DNA of 64,000 nt. Origin: Alcaligenaceae bacterium (GTDB lineage Bacteria; Pseudomonadota; Gammaproteobacteria; Burkholderiales; Burkholderiaceae_B). The notes beneath the pieces were generated by a model. The model was given only the letters and a program-made list of their open reading frames with translations. It was not told the origin of the DNA and made no database searches. The stretch lies in assembly GCA_013416445.1 (NCBI GenBank), contig JACCER010000001.1, positions 406,250 to 470,249 on the forward strand, in the 5' to 3' direction. Position numbers and translations under genes: made by a program. Below, one piece after another: positions 17,544-26,383 of this stretch (position 1 is the stretch's first letter; every line of letters begins with the position of its first letter).

Positions 17544-19622
17544 CTAACTGCGCAGGAAATCCTGTTTGCCACGCATCCACCTTTGCAAATGAGCGTGTAC
17601 ATGTTGGGGATAACGGTCGCGCAGTTCGCGCGCGGCCTCTTGTGCCTGTTCCACAATTTGAGCATCGGTCTCGATGCTGGCAAAACGCAGCAGTTCTTGG
17701 CCCGACTGGCGCACGCCCAGGAACTCGCCGGGGCCGCGCTGTTCAAGATCGCGTCGGGCAATTTCAAAGCCATCGGCTGTTTCGTACATGGCCCGCAAGC
17801 GCTGACGCGCCACCGCCGACAAAGGCCGTTGATACATCAGCACACATACCGACTGCTGGATGCCACGCCCCACGCGCCCCCGTAACTGATGCAGTTGCGC
17901 CAGCCCAAAGCGCTCGGCATGTTCGATGATCATCAACGAAGCGTTAGGCACGTCGACACCCACCTCTATTACCGTGGTTGCCACCAGCAGGTCTAACTGA
18001 CCAGTACGAAACGCCTGCATGACTTGCTGCTTTTCCGCAGCAGCCAGCCGGCCGTGTATCAAACCCACCCGCACATCGGGCAAGGCCTGCTCCAGCCAGG
18101 TATGGGTGTCTACCGCGGTTTGCAGTTGCAATGCCTCGCTTTCTTCAACCAGTGGACAGACCCAGTAGGCCTGCCGGCCTTGCCTGACTTCGGCAATCAC
18201 ATGGCCAAGTACTTCGTCGCGTCGCGAGTCAGCCACCAGCTTGGTCAGCACCGGGCTACGTCCCGGCGGCAGCTCGTCAATGACTGAGACGTCCAGGTCA
18301 GCAAAAAAGGTCATCGCCAGAGTGCGCGGTATGGGCGTGGCGCTCATGCTTAAATGATGCGGAATAAACGCCTGACTGCCCAGGGAATCTTCCCCCTTGC
18401 GGCTGAGCTCAAGGCGTTGCCCAACGCCAAAACGATGCTGCTCGTCAAGAATGACCAAGCCCAGATTGGCAAAATTGACTTTATCCTGAATAAGCGCCTG
18501 CGTGCCAATGATCAGTTGCGCCTGCCCTGATTCTATCAATGCTGCTGCCGCCTTGCGCGCCTTGCTGGCAAGACTGCCAGTCAGCCAGGCCACCGTAACG
18601 CCCAAGGGCTCGAGCCAGCCCACCAGCTTCTGGAAATGTTGTTCAGCCAGGATTTCCGTGGGTGCCATAATGGCCACTTGGCTATTGCTGGAAATGGCCT
18701 GCGCTGCAGCAAACGCAGCAACAATGGTTTTGCCGCTGCCCACATCGCCCTGCAATAAGCGGTGCATGGGGAAAGAGCGGGTCAAGTCATGCGAAATTTC
18801 GGTAACGACACGCTGCTGCGCCGCCGTCAAGGAAAAAGGCAGGCTGGCCAGCAAAGCCTTGGTCAGCCTGCCCTGCCCACCATCAAGTGGATGAGCGCGC
18901 TGGCTGCGACGTGCCGCCCGCGCTGCGGCCAACGACAATTGCTGCGCCAACAACTCGTCAAACTTAATGCGGGTCCAGGCCGGATGACCACGTTCTATAA
19001 GCTGATGATATGAAATGCTGGCGGGTGGGTGATGCAACACACGTATCGCCTCGACAAAAGACATCAAGCCGTAGCGCTCGCAGATTTCTTGAGGCAGGGT
19101 ATCGGACAAATCAGCCACGGCCAGGGCCTGGTCTATGGCTTTGCGCAAACTGGCCTGAGAGAGGCCATCGGTAGTGGGGTAGATAGGTGTCAGGGCATCA
19201 GGCAGCGCTGTGCCTGTCACCGTGACTTTGGGGTGCACCATTTCATGGCCGCCAAAGCCGCTGCGCACGTCACCCCGCACCCGCACTCGCTTGCCTGCAG
19301 CCACCTGTTTTTGCTGGCTGGGGTAAAAATTCAGCCAGCGTAAAGTCAGTGCGCCGGTACCGTCGTCGAGCACAGCGACCAGTTGCCGCCTGGGCCGTAA
19401 CTGCACTTCGCTGCGCACGATCTCGCCTTCGACCTGCGCGGGCGCGCCGGGGTACGCCGACGATATAGGTACGACTTGGGTTTCGTCTTCGTAGCGTATA
19501 GGCAGGTGCACCACGAAATCAGACGGTTGCCGCAGGCCCAAATGCTGCAGTTTGCGCTCGACCAGAGTGCCCGGCGCGGCGGCGGCCTGCTTGGCAGACC
19601 CACCCGCCCTGTTGCCGGACAT
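17544..19622 (-). CDS. recG: ATP-dependent DNA helicase RecG
   Basis: A 692-residue superfamily-2 helicase that reverses stalled replication forks and branch-migrates Holliday junctions. The wedge (OB-fold) domain occupies roughly residues 50-160. Helicase motif I GDVGSGKT, motif Ia APTEILAEQH, motif II DEQHRFGV, motif III SMSATPIPRTLAM, motif V ATTVIEVGVDVPNA and motif VI QLRGRVGRG are all present. The RecG-specific C-terminal TRG region follows. MSGNRAGG at 19622 is the likely start; an alternative initiation 5 codons upstream cannot be excluded. It follows ridA by 27 bp on the same strand. Confidence 0.96.
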   Translation of the reverse strand: MSGNRAGGSAKQAAAAPGTLVERKLQHLGLRQPSDFVVHLPIRYEDETQVVPISSAYPGAPAQVEGEIVRSEVQLRPRRQLVAVLDDGTGALTLRWLNFYPSQQKQVAAGKRVRVRGDVRSGFGGHEMVHPKVTVTGTALPDALTPIYPTTDGLSQASLRKAIDQALAVADLSDTLPQEICERYGLMSFVEAIRVLHHPPASISYHQLIERGHPAWTRIKFDELLAQQLSLAAARAARRSQRAHPLDGGQGRLTKALLASLPFSLTAAQQRVVTEISHDLTRSFPMHRLLQGDVGSGKTIVAAFAAAQAISSNSQVAIMAPTEILAEQHFQKLVGWLEPLGVTVAWLTGSLASKARKAAAALIESGQAQLIIGTQALIQDKVNFANLGLVILDEQHRFGVGQRLELSRKGEDSLGSQAFIPHHLSMSATPIPRTLAMTFFADLDVSVIDELPPGRSPVLTKLVADSRRDEVLGHVIAEVRQGRQAYWVCPLVEESEALQLQTAVDTHTWLEQALPDVRVGLIHGRLAAAEKQQVMQAFRTGQLDLLVATTVIEVGVDVPNASLMIIEHAERFGLAQLHQLRGRVGRGIQQSVCVLMYQRPLSAVARQRLRAMYETADGFEIARRDLEQRGPGEFLGVRQSGQELLRFASIETDAQIVEQAQEAARELRDRYPQHVHAHLQRWMRGKQDFLRS

Positions 19623-19649
19623 GGCTACGACAACCACAAAGGTGCCTGT

Positions 19650-20036
19650 TTACACAACAATAATGGCTTCGACTTCAAACTGCGCGCCTTTAGGCAAACT
19701 GGCCACGCCCAGCGTTGAACGGGCAGGAAAAGGCTGGGGAATGATATCGGCCATGATCGCATTAGCGCTGGCGAACTTGCTGAGGTCGGTCAGGAACAAC
19801 GTAAGCTTGACGATATTATCTAGTTTGCCTCCGGCAGCCTCGATAACTGCCTGCATATTGGCAAACGATTGCCTCACCTGGCCTTCGAAGTTTTCAGAAA
19901 CCAATTCGCCTGTGCCCGGTTCCAGGCCTATTTGTCCCGACAGGTAAACTGTTTTGCCAGGCCCCGCCGCTACGGCTTGGGAGTAAGGCCCGACAGCGGC
20001 AGGCGCCGCATCGGTATGAATAATTTGCTTGGCCAT
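19650..20036 (-). CDS. ridA: RidA family reactive enamine/imine deaminase
   Basis: A 128-residue trimeric cytoplasmic protein of the YjgF/YER057c/UK114 family, which hydrolyses reactive 2-aminoacrylate and other enamines to ketoacids and ammonia. The catalytic Arg is in ARSTLGVASLPKGAQFEVEA. Other landmarks are IHTDAAPAAVGPYSQAV near the N-terminus and YLSGQIGLEPGTGE. A GGAG-like site precedes the ATG. It is likely cotranscribed with recG. Confidence 0.95.
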   Translation of the reverse strand: MAKQIIHTDAAPAAVGPYSQAVAAGPGKTVYLSGQIGLEPGTGELVSENFEGQVRQSFANMQAVIEAAGGKLDNIVKLTLFLTDLSKFASANAIMADIIPQPFPARSTLGVASLPKGAQFEVEAIIVV

Positions 20037-20136
20037 AAAGATAACTCCTGTGAAATAAACAAAACAACTATCAGAGTTTAATCATCTATAGCCTAAATTA
20101 ACAAGCCCCCCCGTGTGGGAACGCTACTTACTTGGC

Positions 20137-20240
20137 CTATTCGTAGATCGGATTAGCACCGCCAGGCGCATAACCCGCTATTACCGCTTTTGCCCAGCCT
20201 TCGATTTTTGCCTTGACCTGTGCCTGAGCGGTCGTGCTAG
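20137..20240 (-). pseudogene. Fragment of a minus-strand gene (3' end)
   Basis: Reading from about 20240 down to a TAG at 20137-20139 gives a 33-residue open segment with coding character (...QVKAKIEGWAKAVIAG...). It resembles the helical C-terminus of Bug/TctC-type binding proteins, but that assignment is weak. Its last ~12 residues are encoded by a GTCGGATTAG-type short repeat. It abuts the truncated HxlR gene at a probable deletion joint near 20240. Confidence 0.3.
20141..20175. repeat. Short intergenic palindrome (REP-like), diverged
   Basis: CGTAGATCGGATTAGCACC followed by GCCAGGCGCATAACCCG, a diverged member of the GTCGGATTA repeat family; the right arm is imperfect. Confidence 0.55.
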
Positions 20241-20810
20241 CTAGGCCCCAAGCGCTTCACCGACTTGCGCGCCGGCTTGCCTGGCATCAGCCCCAATGTG
20301 CTCACCCAGCGCCTGGGTGAGCTGGAAGCTGCCCAAGTGCTCGGGCGCCGTCAACTGCCCATGCCTGCCAGCGCTTGGGTCTATGAAATTACCCACTGGG
20401 GCTGGCAACTGGAACCTGTGTTATTGCAATTGGCACACTGGGGGGTGCAGTCGCCCACCTTTATTCGTCCCACCGGCCTGGGCATCGATGCCGTCATGTT
20501 ATCGCTGCGCACCATGTTCAACCCAGCTGCCGCCAATGGCTATACGGCAATTCTGGAAATCAGCCTGGGAACAGAAGCATTCACCGTCCGTGTCGTCCAC
20601 AACACCATCGAACTGGCTCGCGAACGCGCCCCCGAAGCCGCTACCAAGCTGTATACCGACCCCGACACTCTGGTCATGCTGGCCTATGGCAAGGCCGACC
20701 TTGATCAGGCCATGCAGGCTGGCGTCCTGACCTTATTGGGAAATAAAACTGTACTTCAGGGCTTTTTGCGTTTATTCAGCCTGCCGGAGCGTATTCCCAA
20801 AGAAGCCTAG
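20241..20810 (+). pseudogene. 5'-truncated HxlR-type regulator with C-terminal SCP2-like domain
   Basis: The frame enters abruptly at LGPKRFTDLRAGLPGISPNV, which is the middle of an HxlR winged-helix domain; a TAG stop at 20238-20240 precedes it. The first ~35 residues that carry the DNA-recognition part and start are missing. After the helix-turn-helix remnant (LTQRLGELEAAQVLGRRQL) comes ~100 residues resembling the SCP2 sterol-transfer fold seen fused to some HxlR regulators. Initiation at the TTG at 20265 is conceivable but would not restore a complete DNA-binding domain. A deletion joined it to another gene fragment on the opposite strand. Confidence 0.75.
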
Positions 20811-20842
20811 CTTCCTGCTTGATTCCATTGTCAAATGAAATA

Positions 20843-21742
20843 CTAGCGCCTGGATGACAACACTATGCCGCTTACGATCAGGACAAAGGCAGCAGCATGG
20901 TAGGCATGTGGCATTTCACCCAGAAAAGCCGATGACATCAGGGCGGCGAACAAAGGGGTCAGGTTACTGAAAAACCCAGCCGTTGTCGGGCCGGCCCGTT
21001 GCACCCCCAGGCCCCAGCAGCGAAAGGCAATAATTGCGGGGCCCACCGCCACATAGGCCAGAGCTATCGCCAGCGGCCAACCCCACTGAATCTGGTGGCT
21101 GGATAAGGTCCATTCTCCAGCGGCAAAAGCCCCCGACCACACCACCCCGAAAGATACTTGGGCCAGTAAAAAAGTAGCCCAGTTACGGCGCACCTCGGCG
21201 GAATCCTGGGACTGTACCAGGGACCAGCTATAAAAAGCCCATACTATAGAGGCGACGATCATGAACAGGTCGCCAATGACGAATTTCATAGCCATCAACT
21301 GACGCCATTCGCCATGACTCAGCACAATGAACACCCCAGCCATCGACAGCATGGCCCCCAACACCTGTTTGTTGGCAACTTGAGCACGGTAAAATAAAAA
21401 ACCAACCAGCAGCATCCAGATCGGCATGCTGGCGCCGACGAGTGTCACGTTAATGGGCGTGGAACTCTGCAGCGCCATGTATTGCAAAGCGTTGTACAAG
21501 CCTATGCCCAACAGACCCAGCAATGCGTAGCGCTTGCGGTTTTGCCACAGCCCACTGCCCTTGCGGAATATGGAATAGCCTAGTGGCAGCAGAATAATGA
21601 AAGCAATGGCCCAGCGCAGGAAGTTCAGCGTGATGGGCGGAACCAGGTCGCTGACGACACGCCCTACGACAGCATTACCCGCCCACAATAGCGGGGGTAT
21701 GATAAGCAGAAATGCGGTTGACGGAGTAAGTTTATGATCCAT
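20843..21742 (-). CDS. DMT superfamily (EamA) transporter
   Basis: A 299-residue inner-membrane protein with ten hydrophobic segments arranged as two EamA repeats: LLWAGNAVVGRVVSDLVPPITLNFLRWAIAF in the first and the mirrored AVGPAIIAFRCWGLGVQRAGPTTAGFFSNLTPLFAALMSSAFLGE in the second. Members mostly export amino acids or other metabolites; the substrate here cannot be assigned. It is convergent with the HxlR remnant (32-bp gap). Confidence 0.92.
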   Translation of the reverse strand: MDHKLTPSTAFLLIIPPLLWAGNAVVGRVVSDLVPPITLNFLRWAIAFIILLPLGYSIFRKGSGLWQNRKRYALLGLLGIGLYNALQYMALQSSTPINVTLVGASMPIWMLLVGFLFYRAQVANKQVLGAMLSMAGVFIVLSHGEWRQLMAMKFVIGDLFMIVASIVWAFYSWSLVQSQDSAEVRRNWATFLLAQVSFGVVWSGAFAAGEWTLSSHQIQWGWPLAIALAYVAVGPAIIAFRCWGLGVQRAGPTTAGFFSNLTPLFAALMSSAFLGEMPHAYHAAAFVLIVSGIVLSSRR

Positions 21743-21871
21743 GCGGGCAAGGCGACGACGGCAAAAGACAAGGCGCTATCGTAACGTACCTATGCAGTGG
21801 CTGCGGATTGCTTAATTTTGACTGGCTATAGTGTGATGTTTTTTTGTCGGACTACGCTGCACCCACCGGAC

Positions 21872-22087
21872 CTATGCATCAATAAAGGGCTGGATCAACT
21901 GGGTTGCCAACTGCAGGTGTTCTGCGTCTACCATCAGGGTTTGGGCGTTAAGGCTATTGGTGACGGGGCCTGGATACATGGAACTGAACGCCGCGCCTTG
22001 CATCAGGAAAGCAATGCCATACGCCTGCATCAAAGAAGTAATAACAGCCGCTTCAGATTCTGATTTTGGAGAATAGATTGGTATCAT
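21872..22087 (-). CDS. DUF2007-like small protein
   Basis: A 71-residue protein beginning MIPIYSPKSESEAAVITSLMQAYGIAFLMQG. The pattern (a short beta strand, then a helix with an E-A-x-x-x-x-x-L-x-A-x-G motif) is that of the DUF2007 'putative signal-transducing protein' family, whose function is unknown. An unusually strong GGGGGA ribosome binding site precedes the ATG. It is divergent from the serine acetyltransferase gene. Confidence 0.7.
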   Translation of the reverse strand: MIPIYSPKSESEAAVITSLMQAYGIAFLMQGAAFSSMYPGPVTNSLNAQTLMVDAEHLQLATQLIQPFIDA

Positions 22088-22202
22088 ACTTGTCCCCCTT
22101 ATATAAGGCTTGCTACGATCTTAACGTGTTGATCCCGAATCCGCTACGAACACCGTGTTTCTGGTTCAAAACTTCTCGTCCAAGCCGGAGAAAAGCATTT
22201 TC

Positions 22203-23126
22203 ATGGCCGTTTTCAATATCACCCCGATAGTTTCATCCCTGCACGCCATACGCCAGGAATGGCGCGGTTCCCAGGGGCGTTCGCTCGAACACGGCGGGCG
22301 CGAATTTCCATCACCGCAGGCCATCGCCACCATACTCGATGATCTAAAAGGCATACTTTTCCCCATGCGCCTGGGGCCTTTGGATTTACGCCAGGAAAGC
22401 GAAGACTTCTACATTGGCCATACGCTGGACTCTGCCCTGCACGCCCTGCTGCACCAGGTCAAGCTGGAACTGCACTACCAGGCGCGGCACCACAAACATA
22501 ACGATGCCAACATCGAAAAACAAGCGGTATCCGCCGTCCAGGCGTTTGCATCGGCGCTGCCCGACATACGCCGCTTGCTCGACACCGATGTACTTGCCGC
22601 CTACCACGGTGACCCCGCTGCCCGCAGCGTAGACGAGGTCTTGCTGTGCTATCCGGGCGTACTGGCCATGATCCACCACCGTATTGCACACCAGCTCTAC
22701 CAACAAAACCTGCCGCTGCTGGCGCGTATGTCATCGGAACAGGCTCATTCGCTCACCGGCATCGATATCCACCCTGGTGCAAGAATCGGCGCCAGCTTCT
22801 TTATCGATCACGGTACAGGTGTCGTCATTGGAGAAACCTCCATCATCGGCGAACGTGTACGCATCTACCAGGCAGTCACGCTGGGGGCCAAGCGCTTCCC
22901 CACTGATGGCAATGGAAAACTGGAAAAAGGCCTGCCGCGCCACCCTATCGTAGAAGACGACGTGGTCATTTATGCCGGCGCCACGATTCTGGGCAGGGTT
23001 ACGTTGGGGAAGGGTTGTACTGTAGGCGGCAATGTATGGCTGATCGACGACGTCCCCGCCGGCGGTCACGTCACCCAGGCCGATTCACAAGGCATGCAAA
23101 GCTGTGACCCTGCGGTAGAAGCGTAA
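22203..23126 (+). CDS. Serine O-acetyltransferase (EpsC-type)
   Basis: A 307-residue enzyme that makes O-acetylserine from serine and acetyl-CoA, the first step of cysteine synthesis. The helical N-terminal half (IRQEWRGSQGRSLEHGG...) is followed by a left-handed beta-helix: GIDIHPGARIGASFFIDHGTGVVIGETSIIGERVRIYQAVTLGAKRFP, with the His residues that act in catalysis. Length and the long N-terminus suit EpsC-type enzymes rather than E. coli CysE. MAVFNITPIV at 22203 is chosen over an ATG at 22155. No cysteine synthase gene is adjacent. Confidence 0.93.
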   Translation: MAVFNITPIVSSLHAIRQEWRGSQGRSLEHGGREFPSPQAIATILDDLKGILFPMRLGPLDLRQESEDFYIGHTLDSALHALLHQVKLELHYQARHHKHNDANIEKQAVSAVQAFASALPDIRRLLDTDVLAAYHGDPAARSVDEVLLCYPGVLAMIHHRIAHQLYQQNLPLLARMSSEQAHSLTGIDIHPGARIGASFFIDHGTGVVIGETSIIGERVRIYQAVTLGAKRFPTDGNGKLEKGLPRHPIVEDDVVIYAGATILGRVTLGKGCTVGGNVWLIDDVPAGGHVTQADSQGMQSCDPAVEA

Positions 23127-23195
23127 TTACCTTGGTGTACTAGGCATTTGCGGTTCTAGTGTTTGCGGTGCTAATCCAACCTACAAACAATAAAA

Positions 23196-23771
23196 CTACG
23201 GTCTGTCTAGGCCGTGGTATTCACGGTTGGGGATCATGTCGATTCCTATTGCCATGCGATTCGACATATTGAAAAAGGCCACGGTATCGGCCAGGTCAAA
23301 AATATCTTCGGCACTTAATCCCACTGTCCTCAATTGCTTGCGGTCTTCCTCGGTGACCAGTTCTGGCGTACTGGTCAGCTTCCAGGCGAAGTCCAGCATG
23401 GTGCGCTGGCGGGCATCAAGCTTGGCTACGCGATAATTCATGACCAACATTTCACCCAGTTCTGGGTCACCCGACAGCTTGCGCACCGCCTGTCCATGCG
23501 CAACCAAACAGTAATAGCAATGGTTGACACTGGAAACCACCACGGCGATCATTTCACGCTCTAGTTTGCTCAAGCCTGATGGCGCGAGCATGAGTTCGTT
23601 ATACAGCGCCATGAAGTTGCGCAGCTTATTAGGGCGCAAGCTATAGGCAGCAAGTACATTGGGAACAAAGCCCAGTTTTTCCACGCATTTCTGAAATACT
23701 TCTTGAAGGTCGCTGTCCAGCGTACTGACGGCGGGGACACCCAAGGCGGAGACGTGATCGGGTTGCGGCAT
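23196..23771 (-). CDS. Peroxidase-related protein, AhpD/carboxymuconolactone decarboxylase-like
   Basis: A 191-residue protein with the AhpD-like core: the redox pair and helper His in SSVNHCYYCLVAHGQAV (CxxC then His), preceded by LSKLEREMIAVVV. This is the signature of small cytoplasmic peroxidase-related enzymes. The C-terminal ...DTVAFFNMSNRMAIGIDMIPNREYHG is typical of the 'uncharacterised peroxidase-related' subfamily. It is transcribed divergently from the hemerythrin gene with ~210 bp between, suggesting a shared stress context, which is inference only. Confidence 0.9.
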   Translation of the reverse strand: MPQPDHVSALGVPAVSTLDSDLQEVFQKCVEKLGFVPNVLAAYSLRPNKLRNFMALYNELMLAPSGLSKLEREMIAVVVSSVNHCYYCLVAHGQAVRKLSGDPELGEMLVMNYRVAKLDARQRTMLDFAWKLTSTPELVTEEDRKQLRTVGLSAEDIFDLADTVAFFNMSNRMAIGIDMIPNREYHGLDRP

Positions 23772-23984
23772 AAGTAGCTTCCTGTTTGTAAGGACAAAGG
23801 CAGTAAAAATAGCCTGGCAAGCTTAAAATGATACAGTCTAAACGCAATGACACTGACTTTGCATTGTTTTGTCAGATTATCCAAAACAAAGCGCCAAGCT
23901 TGCTGGCGCAAGGCAAGCAAAGCCAACAAAATGCACGTTTGATATAAAAACGAAATTAATCAGCTTTTTTCAAAAGGCGGCGCC

Positions 23985-24533
23985 ATGAGCACAACATTTC
24001 CGGGTTTTTCCGGTCCAGCGGCCAGCACCGAAGCCCCGCTCGAAATGCTTGCTGCCTGCCACATTCGCGTACAGCGCCAATGCGCCACACTGCAACGCCT
24101 GGTCGCACACCTGCAAGCACACGGCAGCAACCAGGAAGCCAGCGTAGCTGCCACCAATATCATGCGCTATTTTGACACCGCGGCCATACAACACCATGCC
24201 GACGAAGAGGCCGACCTTTTCCCCGCCTTGCTCGAATCCATGGCTGGGTCGGATCCGGTTTGCATACGTGAAATAACCGAAGGCCTGATCGCCGATCATC
24301 GCCAGCTGGAAGCGCTATGGCGAGACCTGAAGCAAACCTTGGAATTGGTTGCTACTGGCCAACCCGCGCTTTTATCTTCTGAATTGGTAGCGTCTTTTGT
24401 TCGCCTGTACGAACGCCACATCCAGATCGAAGAAAACGAACTGCTGCCCATGGCGGCCCGATTGCTAAGCGACGGCGACATCACCCGCATAGGCCGCGCC
24501 ATGCGCGAGCGTCGCGGCATTCCGGAACAGTGA
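23985..24533 (+). CDS. Hemerythrin HHE domain protein
   Basis: A 182-residue all-helical protein. Iron-ligand motifs are visible in order: CHIRVQRQC (H), IQHHADEEADLFPALL (H-x3-E), LIADHRQLEALW (H) and YERHIQIEENELLPMA (H-x4-E). This pattern is that of hemerythrin/RIC-like di-iron proteins, which bind oxygen or nitric oxide or help repair damaged iron clusters. The E. coli YtfE N-terminal domain is absent. Start ATG at 23985 with GGCGG upstream. Confidence 0.88.
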   Translation: MSTTFPGFSGPAASTEAPLEMLAACHIRVQRQCATLQRLVAHLQAHGSNQEASVAATNIMRYFDTAAIQHHADEEADLFPALLESMAGSDPVCIREITEGLIADHRQLEALWRDLKQTLELVATGQPALLSSELVASFVRLYERHIQIEENELLPMAARLLSDGDITRIGRAMRERRGIPEQ

Positions 24534-24545
24534 ACACCGCCACCC

Positions 24546-25382
24546 TCAATGGCAATCGGTCACCGTCTGGTCCAGGTAAACCTCGAACGCGATATCGTTG
24601 ACGGCAGCCTTAATGGTTTTCTGGAAATAATCACTTTTGGCCCAATCTTTCACCACACGCTTTAAGTAGCCCACCGATTCGCCGTCTCTGGAAGCGACCA
24701 CAAAAGCCAACGGCGTCAATGCTTGCACCGGCAGGCGTGCGGAGAACTTCTTCCATTCGGGTAGCTTGATCAGTTCGGTCAGCATGGCGCTGTCGTGCAC
24801 AGCCGCATCGCAGCCTCCGATTCTGAGCGTCAGCAAGGAATCAGCGGGCGCTGGGTATATTTTTTCGATCGCGCCATATTTGGCCGCCATTTGGCCCACA
24901 TAGCGCCCCCCTTGCGCCAGGCATACGGTACGCCCTTGCAATTGCCGCCACTGCTTGATATCGGTGTCGGAACGCATAATGGCCATAGCCCCGGCAGCAT
25001 AGCCTGTAGGAATGACTGCCACCGACGCGGCAACCGCATTGGCATCGGCTATTGGCGCCAGCACCACCCCTGCCCGCCCTTCATCCAACAAACGGCCTGG
25101 GCCAGCGCCATCCAGGGCTGTGGTTTGAACTGCCGCCAACAGGCGCCGCCCCAGTTCATCGGCCACCATGGTATCGACGCCTTCAGGCGTACGCACCTTG
25201 GCGCCAGCGACAAAAGCCGGGACCACATATTCAAGCCCAACCGTCAGTTTGCCTTCGGCCAACAGCCTGGGGCCGGGCCCCGCATGCGCAGCGCCTACCC
25301 ACAGGCCCGCACACGCCAACGCACCAATAGCGAACCCGTATCGTGTCTTTTCAATATCGCAAAAAACAGAAAGAAACTTCAT
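24546..25382 (-). CDS. Periplasmic substrate-binding protein (SBP family 3)
   Basis: A 278-residue protein with an N-terminal signal sequence (GFAIGALACAGLWVGAAHA) followed by a family-3 periplasmic binding fold (LAEGKLTVGLEYVVPAF..., KQWRQLQGRTVCLAQGG, LRIGGCDAAVHDSAML). It is the last of four same-strand genes after an ATPase, a nitrate/sulfonate-type binding protein and a permease. It is structurally unrelated to that first binding protein, so the operon encodes two kinds. The ligand is unknown; amino-acid-like or small organic molecules are usual for the fold. Confidence 0.82.
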   Translation of the reverse strand: MKFLSVFCDIEKTRYGFAIGALACAGLWVGAAHAGPGPRLLAEGKLTVGLEYVVPAFVAGAKVRTPEGVDTMVADELGRRLLAAVQTTALDGAGPGRLLDEGRAGVVLAPIADANAVAASVAVIPTGYAAGAMAIMRSDTDIKQWRQLQGRTVCLAQGGRYVGQMAAKYGAIEKIYPAPADSLLTLRIGGCDAAVHDSAMLTELIKLPEWKKFSARLPVQALTPLAFVVASRDGESVGYLKRVVKDWAKSDYFQKTIKAAVNDIAFEVYLDQTVTDCH

Positions 25383-25446
25383 ACTGTGCTCCGGGAAGTC
25401 TGGGCGCCCAAACCCAGGACAACAACATACTCACGCCATTTCCAGA

Positions 25447-26220
25447 TCAAACATATTGATAACGCAACAAGTGGCGCTTCAGGTTTTCCAGAATGACTTG
25501 ATCGATCAGGGTTGCCAGTATGGCAATGGTTAGAATATTGGCCATTACGCCCACCATGTCGGCGGTTTCACCCGCGTAGGCCAGCGAACGGCCCAGGCCG
25601 TGGCCAAAACCTATCAGCATTTCCGCCGAAATCAATGCCCGCCAAGCGTTGCCAAAAGCCAATTGCGCGCCCGTGATCAGTTCCGGCATGACAGCAGGCA
25701 GATATACCCGCTTGAGCATGTCCCAGCGGCTGGCGCCCATGACCCGCGCGGCCGACACATGTACATTTTGCACGCTTTCCGTGGCATTCATGACCGACAA
25801 GGCCGCGGGGAAGAATGCCGCCAGCGCAATCACCACGATGATGGGCATATTTCCGAAACCCATCATGATCAAAAACAGCGGCACCCAGGCAATAGAGGGA
25901 ATCGACTGCAAAATGATGATGGCTGACTTGAGCACTTCGCGAAAAAAGAACAACACGCCGCCCAGCAGGCCAAAGCCTATGCCAAACAGCAAGGCGAAGC
26001 CGTAGCCAAACCCCAACCGCGTCAGGCTGCCCGCCAAGACCCGGCGAAACTCAGTCGACTGTATGTCTTCGAACAGGCGAGCCATAACAGTAGGCACGCC
26101 CGGCATAAGAAAGTCGGGAAGAAACCAGGCGGCGGTCTGCCAAAATAATAATATGGCGGCGATGGCCACCACCATTGCGAACTTCTTTTTGTAACCGGTA
26201 AGGCGAATCTGGGTGCTCAT
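25447..26220 (-). CDS. ABC transporter permease (SsuC/TauC/NrtB family)
   Basis: A 257-residue inner-membrane permease with about six hydrophobic segments. The family-typical block GFGYGFALLFGIGFGLLGG and the ATPase-docking EAA loop HVSAARVMGASRWDMLKRVYLPAVMPELITGAQL are present. These permeases import sulfonates, nitrate, bicarbonate or pyrimidine precursors. It lies between the binding-protein gene (163 bp upstream, containing a short palindromic repeat) and a second binding-protein gene. Confidence 0.92.
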   Translation of the reverse strand: MSTQIRLTGYKKKFAMVVAIAAILLFWQTAAWFLPDFLMPGVPTVMARLFEDIQSTEFRRVLAGSLTRLGFGYGFALLFGIGFGLLGGVLFFFREVLKSAIIILQSIPSIAWVPLFLIMMGFGNMPIIVVIALAAFFPAALSVMNATESVQNVHVSAARVMGASRWDMLKRVYLPAVMPELITGAQLAFGNAWRALISAEMLIGFGHGLGRSLAYAGETADMVGVMANILTIAILATLIDQVILENLKRHLLRYQYV

Positions 26221-26340
26221 GCAACAACTTCAAAAAGGGAAAGCGTATTTTTTATTTAACGGCGGGAGGGGTGGCTTGTTGTTATGCTGCGCTTGTGTGT
26301 GGGGGCGACCTTGTTTTCATATGGCTGGTTGTAGCGCCGT

Positions 26341-26377
26341 TTGTCGGATTAGGCGCGCCAGCGCCGTAACCCGACAA
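26341..26377. repeat. Short intergenic palindrome (REP-like)
   Basis: TTGTCGGATTAGGCGCG / GCGCCGTAACCCGACAA, an imperfect palindrome of the GTCGGATTA family in the gap after the binding-protein gene ending at 26384 (minus strand). Confidence 0.75.
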
Positions 26378-26383
26378 CCAACA

